DNA from: Rhodanobacter glycinis
Lineage (GTDB): Bacteria > Pseudomonadota > Gammaproteobacteria > Xanthomonadales > Rhodanobacteraceae
Assembly: GCF_006438785.1 (NCBI RefSeq)
Contig: NZ_RCZB01000004.1
Span: 129,810 to 193,809 of the forward strand
Reading direction: 5' to 3'
Length of the DNA stretch: 64,000 bases
Shown here: piece by piece, positions 45,270 to 55,382 of the stretch
Layout of the letters: every line of letters starts with the position of its first letter
Position numbering within the stretch: position 1 is the first letter of the stretch
Position numbers and translations under genes: made by a program
The notes under the pieces: model-generated
Database searches by the model: none
Seen by the model: only the letters and a program-made list of their open reading frames with translations
What the model was told of the DNA's origin: nothing

Positions 45270-45773
45270 ATGCGCAGCAAGCAAAGTCTCTTCCCGATGG
45301 GCATGGCCTGCCTCGCCGTGCTGGTGCTGGGCGCCGAAGCGGTGATCGCGGGGACCTCGGCCGCGAGGGCCGCCGGCATCGATGAATCCGCCCGCAGCGA
45401 GGCGGCGGTGATCGCGGTCGACCAGCACTGGCTGGAGGCGGAACTCGACGGCGACACGGCGTGGCTCGACGAAATGCTGCTGCCGGAATACCGCTCGGTT
45501 GGTGCCGATGGCGTGGTGCACCCGAAGGCCGCGATCATGGCGCACGCGGCGAAGAATCGCGGTTCCGACGAGGAGCGCCGCAAGGTCGAGGCGTGGCTCA
45601 AGACGCATCCCTCGGGCAAGGCCGTGGTAATCCACGGCGACACCGCGATCCTGTCGTTCTACGACCCGGCGAAAGGCGCGGCCAGCGACGTGCGTTCGTC
45701 CGATATCTTCGTCTACGTTGACGGCCGCTGGCACGCGCTGTACTCGCAGCACAGCGAAGTCAGCAAGCGCTGA
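45270..45773 (+). CDS. exported NTF2-like (SnoaL/DUF4440) protein
   Basis: A 167-residue protein with a signal peptide (MRSKQSLFPMGMACLAVLVLG...AARA) and a cone-shaped NTF2 fold: VIAVDQHWLEAELDGDTAWLDEMLLPEYRSVGADG, and IFVYVDGRWHALYSQHSEV at the end. DUF4440 proteins are often binding or isomerase-like proteins with undefined ligands. AGGA lies six bases before the ATG. It converges with the NTF2-like gene of the efflux operon, fourteen bases away. Confidence 0.75.
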   Translation: MRSKQSLFPMGMACLAVLVLGAEAVIAGTSAARAAGIDESARSEAAVIAVDQHWLEAELDGDTAWLDEMLLPEYRSVGADGVVHPKAAIMAHAAKNRGSDEERRKVEAWLKTHPSGKAVVIHGDTAILSFYDPAKGAASDVRSSDIFVYVDGRWHALYSQHSEVSKR

Positions 45774-45787
45774 TCGGTCCGGGCTGA

Positions 45788-46276
45788 TCAGCCCGGCTTG
45801 GGGAACAGCACGGCGGGATCGCCGCTGAACCACACCATATCGATCTGCATGCGTTCGATCTGCCACTGCGCTCCCTGGCGCGACAGTTCGGTGGTGTAGA
45901 TGTGCTTGAGCAGCAGGTGACGCGAGTGGTCGTGGCGCGGCAAATGCTGTGCCTCGACCAGTGCGAACAAGGTGGCGTGCTTGCCGTCGAAAGCGGTCAC
46001 GCGCGGATTGGTCACGGTGTGGGTAGTGTCGAGTCCGCCGATCGCCGCGAAGATGGTGTCGGCGATTGTCTGGCGGCCCTCGAACACCGGGATGGCGGCG
46101 CCCAGCCGCCACGCCGGCGCGGTGAAATCGAGGGTGGCGTGTTCGGCGAAGGCCGACTCGAACAGCGCGCGGTCGCGCAGGTCCTGGCCGGCGCCGAAAC
46201 GATACAGCGCGTCGACGATGGCGACTTGTTCGTCCGCACTGACAGACAGGCGAGGCGGATGATCGAGTGTGCTCAC
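45788..46276 (-). CDS. NTF2-like (SnoaL) protein, last gene of efflux operon
   Basis: A 162-residue soluble NTF2-fold protein: QVAIVDALYRFGAGQDLRDRALFESAFAEHATLDFTAPAWRLG, then IYTTELSRQGAQWQIERMQIDMVWFSGDP. The likely start is GTG 46276 (MSTLDHPPRL); an ATG at 46327 would overlap the SDR gene. It sits 28 bases after the SDR gene on the same strand, so it is probably the fifth gene of the operon. SnoaL-like proteins with an SDR suggest a small redox or degradation step accompanying efflux. Confidence 0.78.
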   Translation of the reverse strand: MSTLDHPPRLSVSADEQVAIVDALYRFGAGQDLRDRALFESAFAEHATLDFTAPAWRLGAAIPVFEGRQTIADTIFAAIGGLDTTHTVTNPRVTAFDGKHATLFALVEAQHLPRHDHSRHLLLKHIYTTELSRQGAQWQIERMQIDMVWFSGDPAVLFPKPG

Positions 46277-46304
46277 GAGTACTGCTGCTCCAGATCGGAT
46301 GCAA

Positions 46305-47056
<752 letters not shown>

Positions 47057-47060
<4 letters not shown>

Positions 47061-48505
47061 GGCGCGTTGCTGGGGTCAGCCTTGGCGATGGCGCTGCAAT
47101 GCTCGTCGCCGCAGGCCTGCCAGCCACCACCGAGCGCCTTGTACAGCGCTACGGCACGCGTGTTGATCGCCGCCTCGGCCTGGGCCAGGTCGTCTTCGGC
47201 AGCGAGCTGGGTGCGTTCGGCATCGAGCAGTTCGAGGAAGCTGGTGGCGCCCTCCTGGTAACGCACGCGGGCCAGGTCGGCGGCGCGCTTGCTCTGCGTG
47301 CCCTGTTCGATCAGGTGATCGACGCGCACGCGCTGCTGGTTGAAGCCGGTGACCGCGTTGTCGATGTCCTCGATCGCCAGCAGCACGGACTGCTGGTAGT
47401 TCGCCTGCGCCGCATCGGCGCGTGCCTCACTGGCGTGCAGGTTGGCGCGCACGCGCTGCACGTTGAGGCCGGGCCAGCTGATGCTCGGCGCCAACGACCA
47501 GGCGCGGGTGGCCGGACTGCCGAAATCGTTGCTGCGTCCGGCCAGGAAACCGAGGAAGCCGCCCAGCGTGATGTGCGGGAAGAAATCCGCCTTGGCCACG
47601 CCGATGCGCGCGTTGGCGGCAGCGTATTCGCGTTCGGCCATCTGGACGTCCGGACGGCGAGCCAGCACATCGCCGGCGTCGCCGATCGGCAGGCTCGCCG
47701 CGATCGGCGTGAAGCTCTTCGGCGAGACGTCGATGTCGAGTTCGCCGGGCCGTTCGCCGAGCAGCACCGCGAGCCGGAATTCACTGGCACTGGCCTGGGT
47801 CTGCAGCAGCGGCAGTTGCGCCTGCACCGCACTCAGGCGGGCTTTCGCGCTGGCCACATCCTGCTCGGAACCGGAACCGAGTTGCTGGCGCACGTCGGTC
47901 AGGTGCACGGTCTGCTGCTGGCTGTCGATGTCGCGCCGGGCGATGTCCAGCCGCAGCTGGCTGCCGCGCAATTCGAAATAGTTGCGCGCGACTTCGGCCA
48001 GCAGGCTGACTTGCGCGTTGTGCAGCGCCGCCTCGCTGGCGCCGAGGTCGGCGCCGGATGCCTCGACCGAACGACGCACACCGCCGAACAGATCCAGCTC
48101 CCACGACGCATCGAAACCGGCCTGATAGGTGGTCACCGTCTGCCGCTGCGCGCCGAAGCCCGGCTGCTGGCCGCGGCTGCGCGTGTAGTTCACGTTGGTG
48201 TCGATCGTCGGCAGCTGATCGGACTTGGCGCCGCTGAGCAGCGCCCGCGATTCGTGCAGTCGCGCCACCGCGATGCGCAGGTCGAGGTTGTTGGCCGCCG
48301 CACGCTGGATCAACGCATCCAGCGTGGGGTCGTTGAACTGCTTCCACCACGCGGCCTGGAACTGCGTGTTGTTTTCCTGCGCCGCATCCAGCCCCTGCAA
48401 TTGCGGCGCGGCAATCTTCGCGGCGTGGTAGTTCGGGCCCACGCTGGCACAGCCGGCGAGGATCAGGGCCGCGCTGAGCGCGGCGATCTTGAGCAAGGTT
48501 TTCAT
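47057..48505 (-). CDS. RND efflux outer-membrane lipoprotein (NodT/OprM type)
   Basis: A 482-residue TolC-like outer-membrane channel with a lipoprotein signal (LILAGCASVGPNY). The two OEP repeats are present, with NNLDLRIAVARLHESRALLSGAKSDQLPTIDTNVNY and QANYQQSVLLAIEDIDNAVTGFN. The start codon overlaps the stop of the RND pump (TGATG). It completes the tripartite pump that spans both membranes. Confidence 0.92.
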
Positions 48506-51500
48506 CAGTGGTTCTCCAGCGCCGGCAATCCATGCGCGGCGGCGCGTTCGGCCGCGCGCGCTTCGCGACGCTCGACCAGGGCGCGAATCAGTACGTAGAA
48601 CAGCGGTGTGTAGATCAGCCCGAAGATGGTCACGCCGAGCATGCCGGAGAACACCGCCACGCCCATCGCATGGCGCATCTCGGCGCCCGCGCCGTGCGAG
48701 GTGACCAGCGGCACCACGCCCATGATGAAGGCGAACGAGGTCATCAGGATCGGCCGCAAGCGCAGCTTCGCCGCTTCCAGCACCGCCTCGTGCCGACTCA
48801 TGCCTTCATGCTGGCGTTCGCGGGCGAACTCGACGATCAGGATCGCGTTCTTGCACGCCAGTCCGACCAGCACGATCAATCCGATCTGGGTGAAGATGTT
48901 GTTGTCGCCACCGCTCAGCCACACGCCGGCAATCGCGGACAGCAGCACCATCGGCACGATCAGGATCACCGCCAGCGGCAGCGACCAGCTCTCGTACAGC
49001 GACGACAGCACCAGGAACACCAGCAGCACGCACAGCGGGAACACCAGGATCGCGGTATTGCCGGCGAGGATCTGCTGGTAGGTCAGTTCGGTCCACTCGA
49101 AGCTGATGCCGTTCGGCAGGTTGTCCTTCGCCAGTTTTTCCATCGCTGCCTGGGCCTGGCCGGAACTGAAGCCGGGCGCCGGGCCGCCATTGATCTCGGC
49201 GGTCGGGTAGCCGTTGTAGTGCTGCACCCGATCCGGGCCGGCACCCTGCTTGACGGTGACGAACGAACCCAGCGGCACCATCTGGCCCTGCGCGTTGCGC
49301 GTCTTCAGCGCGAGGATGTCCTGCGGCGTATGGCGGAACGCCGGGTCGGCCGAGACGTTGACCTGGTAGGTGCGGCCGAAACGGTTGAAGTCGTTGACGT
49401 AGAGCGAGCCCATATAGGCCTGCATGGTCTGGTAAACATCAGCCAGATTCACGCCGACGACCTTGGCCTTCTCGCGATCCACATCGGCATCCACCTGCGG
49501 CACGCTGACCTGGAAGCTGGAGAACAGCCCGGCGAGTGCCGGATCCTTGCGGCTCGCCGCGATCAGGTTCTGGGTCTGCTTGTACAGCTCGTCGAAACCG
49601 CGGTCGCTGCGATCCTCCAGCTGCAGGCGGAAGCCGCCGATCGTGCCCAGGCCCATCACCGGCGGCGGCGGGAATACCGCGATGTACGCGTCCTGGATCG
49701 AGGCGAACTTCTGGTTCAGCGCGCCGGCGATCGCGCCGGCCGAAAGATCCGCGCTGCGGCGTTCCTCGAACGGCTTCAACGTGACGAACACGATGCCGGA
49801 GTTGGTCGAGTTGGTGAAGCCATTGATCGACAGGCCGGGAAACGCGACCGCATGCTCGACGCCCGGCTGCTTAAGCGCGATCGCGCCCATGCGCTGGATC
49901 ACGTCTTCGGAACGATCGAGCGAGGCCGCGTCAGGCAGCTGCGCGAATGCCACTAGGTACTGCTTGTCCTGCCCCGGCACGAAACCGGTCGGCACGTGCG
50001 AGAAGCCGAACCAGGTCAGCGCGATCAGGCCGGCGTATACCACCAGTGCCAGCTTGCCTTTGCCGACGATGCGCTTCACGCCGCCCACGTAGCGCTCCGA
50101 ACCGCGATGGAACAGGCGGTTGAACGGACGGAACAGCCAGCCGAACGCGCGATCGATGCCGCGGGTCAGGCGGTCCTTCGGCGCGTCATGCGGCTTCAAC
50201 AGCACGGCGGCCAGCGCCGGGCTCAGGGTCAGCGAGTTGAACGCGGAGATCACCGTGGAGATCGCGATGGTCAGCGCGAACTGGCGATAGAACTGGCCGG
50301 TGAGGCCGCTGACGAACGCGGTCGGGATGAACACCGCGCACAGCACCAGCGCGGTGGCCACGATCGGGCCGGTGACTTCGTGCATCGCCTTGCGCGTGGC
50401 TTCTTTCGGCGACTGGCCAAGCTCGATGTGGCGCTCGACGTTTTCCACCACCACGATCGCGTCATCGACCACGATACCGATCGCCAGCACCAGTCCGAAC
50501 AGCGACAGTGCGTTGAGCGAGAAGCCGGCCAGGTACATCACCGCGAACGTGCCGATCAGCGACACCGGCACCGCCACCAGCGGAATGATCGAGGCACGCC
50601 AGGTCTGCAGGAACAGGATCACCACCAGCACCACCAGCAGGATCGCTTCCAGCAGCGTGTGCGCCACCGCCTCGATCGAGCCGCGCACGAACACGGTCGG
50701 GTCGTACACGATCGAGTAGTCGACGCCCTGCGGGAACTCCTTCTTCAGCTGCGCCATGGTGGTGCGCACTTCGTCGGAGATCTGGATCGCGTTCGAGCCG
50801 GGCCGCGCGAAGATCGGCAGCGCCACCGCCGGCTTGTTGTCGAGCAGGCTGCGCAGCGCGTAGTTGTTCGAGCCCAGGTCGACCTTGGCGACGTCGCTCA
50901 GATGGGTGACGCCGCCGTTGGTGTCGGTGCGCACGATGATGTTGCGGAAGTCGTTCTCGCTGATCAGCCGGCCGCGGGTGTTGATGTTGAGCTGGAACGC
51001 CGAGTTGGTCGGGCCGGGCGGCGCGTTCAGCGCACCGGCGGCGACCTGCACGTTCTGCTCGCGGATCGCGTTGATCACGTCACCGGTGGTGAGCGAACGC
51101 TGCGCCAGTTTCTGCGGATCGAGCCACACGCGCATCGAGTATTCGCCGGCGCCGAAGATCTGCACGTCGCCGACGCCGTCGAGCCGGCCCAGCACATCCT
51201 TCACGTGCAGGCGCGCGTAGTTCGACAGGTACAGCATGTCGTAGCGCTGATCCGGCGAGGTGAGATGCACGACCATGGTGAGGTCGGGCGAGCTCTTCTG
51301 CGTGGTCACGCCGAGCCGCTGCACTTCCTCCGGCAGCTTGGGCAAGGCCTGCGCCACGCGGTTCTGTACGTCGACCTGGGCGGTATTCAGATCGGTGCCC
51401 AGCGCGAACGTCACCGTGAGAGTGAGCGCGCCATCGCTGGTCGCCTGCGAGGAGGTGTACAGCATGCCCTCGACGCCGTTGATCTGTTCTTCCAGCGGCG

Positions 51501-51696
51501 TGGCGACGGTTTCGCCGATCACCTTGGGGTTGGCGCCGGGATAGGCGGCGCGCACCACCACGGTCGGTGGCACCACTTCCGGGTATTCGCTGATCGGCAG
51601 CTTGAACACCGCGATCGAGCCGGTGATCACGAACAGCAGCGACAGCACGGCGGCCATGATCGGCCGGTTGACGAAAAATTGGGCGATGTTCTTCAT
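48505..51696 (-). CDS. RND multidrug efflux pump, HAE1 (AcrB-like) family
   Basis: A 1063-residue proton-driven trimeric exporter in the inner membrane, with the standard length. Proton-relay residues are visible: the Asp pair in GIVVDDAIVVVENVERH and the Lys in GLACKNAILIVEFARER. The repeated periplasmic porter regions and the two six-helix halves are complete. No frameshift is seen. It starts nine bases after the adaptor gene and ends overlapping the outer-membrane factor. Substrates cannot be read from the sequence; the HAE1 type usually moves hydrophobic and amphiphilic drugs. Confidence 0.95.
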   Translation of the reverse strand: MKNIAQFFVNRPIMAAVLSLLFVITGSIAVFKLPISEYPEVVPPTVVVRAAYPGANPKVIGETVATPLEEQINGVEGMLYTSSQATSDGALTLTVTFALGTDLNTAQVDVQNRVAQALPKLPEEVQRLGVTTQKSSPDLTMVVHLTSPDQRYDMLYLSNYARLHVKDVLGRLDGVGDVQIFGAGEYSMRVWLDPQKLAQRSLTTGDVINAIREQNVQVAAGALNAPPGPTNSAFQLNINTRGRLISENDFRNIIVRTDTNGGVTHLSDVAKVDLGSNNYALRSLLDNKPAVALPIFARPGSNAIQISDEVRTTMAQLKKEFPQGVDYSIVYDPTVFVRGSIEAVAHTLLEAILLVVLVVILFLQTWRASIIPLVAVPVSLIGTFAVMYLAGFSLNALSLFGLVLAIGIVVDDAIVVVENVERHIELGQSPKEATRKAMHEVTGPIVATALVLCAVFIPTAFVSGLTGQFYRQFALTIAISTVISAFNSLTLSPALAAVLLKPHDAPKDRLTRGIDRAFGWLFRPFNRLFHRGSERYVGGVKRIVGKGKLALVVYAGLIALTWFGFSHVPTGFVPGQDKQYLVAFAQLPDAASLDRSEDVIQRMGAIALKQPGVEHAVAFPGLSINGFTNSTNSGIVFVTLKPFEERRSADLSAGAIAGALNQKFASIQDAYIAVFPPPPVMGLGTIGGFRLQLEDRSDRGFDELYKQTQNLIAASRKDPALAGLFSSFQVSVPQVDADVDREKAKVVGVNLADVYQTMQAYMGSLYVNDFNRFGRTYQVNVSADPAFRHTPQDILALKTRNAQGQMVPLGSFVTVKQGAGPDRVQHYNGYPTAEINGGPAPGFSSGQAQAAMEKLAKDNLPNGISFEWTELTYQQILAGNTAILVFPLCVLLVFLVLSSLYESWSLPLAVILIVPMVLLSAIAGVWLSGGDNNIFTQIGLIVLVGLACKNAILIVEFARERQHEGMSRHEAVLEAAKLRLRPILMTSFAFIMGVVPLVTSHGAGAEMRHAMGVAVFSGMLGVTIFGLIYTPLFYVLIRALVERREARAAERAAAHGLPALENH

Positions 51697-51705
51697 GGGT
51701 CGGAC

Positions 51706-52956
51706 TCAGTCCTGCGCGCGTTTGCCGGCGGCCGTGGTGGCCAGCGCGGTCTGCGCGTTGTTGTTCGAAATGGGCACGGCCGGGTCGGCATCGACCAGGG
51801 CCTTGTCGCTGGCATCGAGCCGGTATTGCATGGCCACCTTTTGCGGGTTGACCTCGGCACCGGGACGCACGCGCTGCAGGCCGTTGACGATCACCACGTC
51901 GTTGGCGTCCAGGCCACTGTCGATGATCCGCAGCCCATGGAACAGCGCGCCGGTGCTGACCTTGCGGTATTCCACCTTGTGCGCCTTGTCGACCACATAG
52001 ACGAACTGGTTGCCGAGGTCGGTGCCGATCGCGCGGTCGTCCACCAGCAGGCGCGGTCGTGCCTGGCCACTCTGCAACTGCACGCGGGCATACAGGCCGG
52101 GCGTGTACAGCCCATCGGCGTTGTCGAACACCGCGCGCAGGCGCATCGTGCCGGAGCCGGTGTGCAGCTGGTTGTCGACGAAGTCCAGACGACCCTCATG
52201 CGGATGGCCCGATTCGTCGGCCAGCCCCATTGCGGCCTCGATCCGGGCACTGCGTCCGGCCTTGGCCGCAGCGCTGCGCAGATGATCGAGCTTGAGCCAG
52301 GTCTGCTCGTCCACGTCGAAGTAGACGTAGACCGGGTTGACCGAGACCACGCTGGTCAGCACGTCGCTGCTGGTGACCAGGTTGCCGGGCGTGACGCGGG
52401 CATTGCTGACGCGGCCCTCGATCGGCGAGCGCACCTGGGTGAAATCCAGATTCAATCGTGCGGCGGCCAGCGCGGCCGTGCTGGCGGCGAGCTGGGCGCG
52501 TGCGCTTTGTGCCGTGGTGCTCTGGCGGTCGGCTTCCTGCTGCGCGATCGCATGCTGGGCCAGCAGCATCGCGGCGCGGCGCTGATTGGTTTCGGCCAGG
52601 CTCAGCTCAGCCTTGGCCTGCGCCTGATTGGCGCTGAGCCGGTCGACTTCGGCCTGGTACGGACGGGCGTCGAGCTGGAACAGCACGTTGCCCTTGTGTA
52701 CGAGCGCGCCTTCCTGGAAATGCACCGATTCGACGAAGCCGCCGACTCGCGGCTGCACCTGCACCGTGTTGACCGCTTCCAGCCGACCGGTGAATTCGGC
52801 GCTGTCGCTGACCTTGCGGGTCAGCGCCTGCGCCACGGTAACCTCGGGCGGCGCACCGGCCGGGGTCTGCGCCTGGCTGTTGTTACCGTGCAGCAGGACC
52901 CAACTGCCCAGCACACCGGCGGCAATCAAAGGGGCCAGCATCCATTGTTTTTTCAT
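51706..52956 (-). CDS. RND efflux periplasmic adaptor (membrane fusion protein)
   Basis: A 416-residue MexA/AcrA-like adaptor. A hydrophobic N-terminal anchor (MKKQWMLAPLIAAGVLGSW), the lipoyl half-motif GRLEAVNTVQVQPRVGGFVESVHFQEGALVHKGNVLFQLDARPY, an alpha-hairpin of Ala/Gln-rich coiled coil (about 100-165) and barrel/MP domains with NFTQVRSPIEGRVS-like and VFDNADGLYTPGLYARVQL. GGGAG lies nine bases upstream. First gene of the operon, divergent from a LysR regulator. Confidence 0.92.
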   Translation of the reverse strand: MKKQWMLAPLIAAGVLGSWVLLHGNNSQAQTPAGAPPEVTVAQALTRKVSDSAEFTGRLEAVNTVQVQPRVGGFVESVHFQEGALVHKGNVLFQLDARPYQAEVDRLSANQAQAKAELSLAETNQRRAAMLLAQHAIAQQEADRQSTTAQSARAQLAASTAALAAARLNLDFTQVRSPIEGRVSNARVTPGNLVTSSDVLTSVVSVNPVYVYFDVDEQTWLKLDHLRSAAAKAGRSARIEAAMGLADESGHPHEGRLDFVDNQLHTGSGTMRLRAVFDNADGLYTPGLYARVQLQSGQARPRLLVDDRAIGTDLGNQFVYVVDKAHKVEYRKVSTGALFHGLRIIDSGLDANDVVIVNGLQRVRPGAEVNPQKVAMQYRLDASDKALVDADPAVPISNNNAQTALATTAAGKRAQD

Positions 52957-52979
52957 GTCGCGCTCCCAGAACCTTGGTA

Positions 52980-53000
52980 GCCGGACGCAGGTCGTCCGGC
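52980..53000. promoter_or_regulatory. dyad in the LysR / efflux intergenic region
   Basis: GCCGGAC (52980-52986) and GTCCGGC (52994-53000) form a perfect seven-base inverted repeat with a seven-base gap, 24 bases upstream of the adaptor start. It fits a binding site for the divergent LysR protein, though a leader hairpin is equally possible. Confidence 0.45.
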
Positions 53001-53100
53001 GAAGGGTCGAGAGAATAGGTGTACTTCGCGGTATAGAAAATCCGTTTCTTGCGCATTACACTCATGACTCGCAATCACGAATCGGTCGGGAATCCAGGCT

Positions 53101-54072
53101 ATGGAAGACTTTTCAGCAATTTCGACCTTCGTCCGGGTGGTCGAGGCCAAGAGTTTCGCCGCCGCAGCCACGCAGTTGGGGATGACCCCATCCGGCGTCA
53201 GCCGCGCGGTGGCTCGGCTGGAAACCCAGCTCGGCGCACGGCTGCTGTTTCGTTCGACGCGATCATTGCGTTTGACCGACGATGGAGCCTCGTTTCATGC
53301 ACGTTGCAAGGAGATCCTTGCGGACTTGGCCGAGGCAACCGAGGCCATGGGGCATGCGCGCAGCCGTCCGGTCGGCAAGTTGCGGGTGGCGGCCCACTCG
53401 GCGATCGGCCGCGCCGCGCTGATTCCGAATCTGGCCGAGTTCGAACAGCGCTATCCGGACATCCGGCTCGAACTGGCGATGTGCGACTACCACTTCGACC
53501 TCAATGAAGAGGGCTACGACTGCGCCATCCGCATGGGCGAGCTGGCCGATTCCAACCTGATCGCGCGCAAGCTCGGCTACTTCAACAACGTGCTGTGCGC
53601 CTCGCCGGAATACCTGCGCAAGCACGGGGCGCCGCGCAGCATCGAGGACCTGAAGCAGCACCGCGCGATCAACTACGTCTACCCGAACACGGGCAAGCCG
53701 TACCAGTGGCAGTTCGACACGCCGAGCGGACGCGTCGCGCTGGATATCGACGCGCACATGTTGATCAACGACGGTGAATCGGTGATCCAGGCGGCGGTGG
53801 CCGGGCTGGGCATCATCCAGATCGCGCACTGCCTGGCCGCCAGCGCGCTGGCCAAGGGCCAGCTGGAGATCGTGATGACCGATACGATTTCCACCGGCTC
53901 GCCGGTGTGGATCGTCTACCCGCAGAAGCGCCATCTGTCGGCGCGCGTGCAGGCATTCATCGAGTGGGTCAACGAGCTGTTCCAGCGCACCAGCGAACCG
54001 CAGTGCCGGATCACGGCGCGGATCAAGGCCGAGAAGGCCGAGCGTGGCGAGCGGCTGGCTGCAATCGCCTGA
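53101..54072 (+). CDS. LysR family transcriptional regulator
   Basis: A 323-residue regulator: N-terminal helix-turn-helix AISTFVRVVEAKSFAAAATQLGMTPSGVSRAVARLETQLGARLLFRSTRSLRLTDDG and a C-terminal substrate-binding domain (about 90-300) with ELADSNLIARKLGYFNNVLCASPEYL. It faces the RND operon over a 144-base gap and is the probable activator or repressor of the pump, as with other LysR-controlled RND systems (inference). Confidence 0.9.
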   Translation: MEDFSAISTFVRVVEAKSFAAAATQLGMTPSGVSRAVARLETQLGARLLFRSTRSLRLTDDGASFHARCKEILADLAEATEAMGHARSRPVGKLRVAAHSAIGRAALIPNLAEFEQRYPDIRLELAMCDYHFDLNEEGYDCAIRMGELADSNLIARKLGYFNNVLCASPEYLRKHGAPRSIEDLKQHRAINYVYPNTGKPYQWQFDTPSGRVALDIDAHMLINDGESVIQAAVAGLGIIQIAHCLAASALAKGQLEIVMTDTISTGSPVWIVYPQKRHLSARVQAFIEWVNELFQRTSEPQCRITARIKAEKAERGERLAAIA

Positions 54073-54236
54073 GCCATTGCCTGCCGATTGCCTCGCACGG
54101 CGGGCTCTACAAGGTCATCCGGAGGTGCGCTGCGCCCAGCTGTGCTGCGCCTTCAGAATTCTTCATCCGTTTTTCAGGCGCTTCATTTGGTCCTGGGTTC
54201 CGATGGTTCTCCCATTGATGTCACGGAGAACGACGC

Positions 54237-55361
54237 ATGCCTTCCCTTCTTCCACGTAGTTTGCTGTTCGGTCTGCTGGCAGGCTTTGTACTGCCGCTAG
54301 CCGCCACGGCTTATCAACCGCCCGTGCATCGCGACGACGGCTGGGCGGTGGCTGATGCCCATGCCATGCACTGGGACCTGTCCCGGTTTGCCGCGCTGGA
54401 GGGCAAGCTTGCCGATGGCGGCTACAAAGGCATCACCAGCGTCGTCGTGGTGCAGAACGGAAAGCTGGTGTACGAAAACTATTTCAACGGTGGCGGGCTC
54501 GATCGGCTCAACGACATCCGTTCGGCCAGCAAGAGCGTCACCGCGCTGCTGGTCGGTGCGGCGATCGATCGTGGATTGATTTCGAACGTGCAGGCGCGAG
54601 TCTACGACTTTTTCCCGGACAAGCAGCCGGTGCAGCATCCCGACAAACGCAAGCGGGCGATCACGCTGGAGGACCTGCTGACAATGAGCTCGCTGTGGGA
54701 GTGCAACGACGAAAACGAATTCTCCAGCGGCAACGAAGAGCGCATGTACGTCAGCGAGGATTGGCTGCAATTCGCGCTGGATCTGCCGATCAAGGGTTTT
54801 GCACCGTGGATGGACAAGCCGAAGGACAGCCCCTATGGGCGGGCATTCTCCTACTGCACCGCGGGCGCCTTTGTCGCCGGAGCGGTAGTGGAGCAGGCCA
54901 CGCGCAAGCCACTGGCAGATTTCGCTGCTGAGACGCTGGAGCACCCACTGGGTATTACCCAGGTGCACTGGAACAGCTCGCCGCTCGGCATCGGCATGGG
55001 TGGCGGCGGAACCCGCTACCGCAGCCGCGATCTGGCCAAGCTCGGTGAGCTGGCGCTGGACGGCGGCCGCTGGCAGGGGAAGCAGGTCATTTCGAAAACG
55101 TGGATCCAGGCCATGCTGACGCAGCATGCACAAGCCCGTGACGATGCCGACTACGGCTATTTCTGGTGGCGTTTCCGCTTCCCGCTCAAGGGCGTCGAGC
55201 AGCCGGTGTGGGCGATGTCGGGCAATGGCGGCAACTACGTTTTCATGATGCCGGCGCAGGGGTTGGTGGCGGTGATCACCAGCACCGCCTACAACCAGCG
55301 TTACGCGCATCCGCAGTCACAAGAGATCTTCCGCGACTACATCCTCAAGGCGCTGCCTTGA
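54237..55361 (+). CDS. exported serine hydrolase, beta-lactamase/penicillin-binding-like
   Basis: A 374-residue periplasmic protein of the class C beta-lactamase fold. A signal peptide (ending TAYQP) is followed by the SxxK nucleophile SASKS near residue 100, the tyrosine motif YCT in AFSYCTAGAFVAGAVVEQATRKPL near 206 (YSN is usual), and a late SGNGGNYVFMMP replacing the KTG box. It is likely an esterase or peptidase; beta-lactam hydrolysis is not evident. GGAG lies eight bases before ATG. Confidence 0.85.
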   Translation: MPSLLPRSLLFGLLAGFVLPLAATAYQPPVHRDDGWAVADAHAMHWDLSRFAALEGKLADGGYKGITSVVVVQNGKLVYENYFNGGGLDRLNDIRSASKSVTALLVGAAIDRGLISNVQARVYDFFPDKQPVQHPDKRKRAITLEDLLTMSSLWECNDENEFSSGNEERMYVSEDWLQFALDLPIKGFAPWMDKPKDSPYGRAFSYCTAGAFVAGAVVEQATRKPLADFAAETLEHPLGITQVHWNSSPLGIGMGGGGTRYRSRDLAKLGELALDGGRWQGKQVISKTWIQAMLTQHAQARDDADYGYFWWRFRFPLKGVEQPVWAMSGNGGNYVFMMPAQGLVAVITSTAYNQRYAHPQSQEIFRDYILKALP

Positions 55362-55382
55362 GGCAAGTCGGCAGGATGCGGT

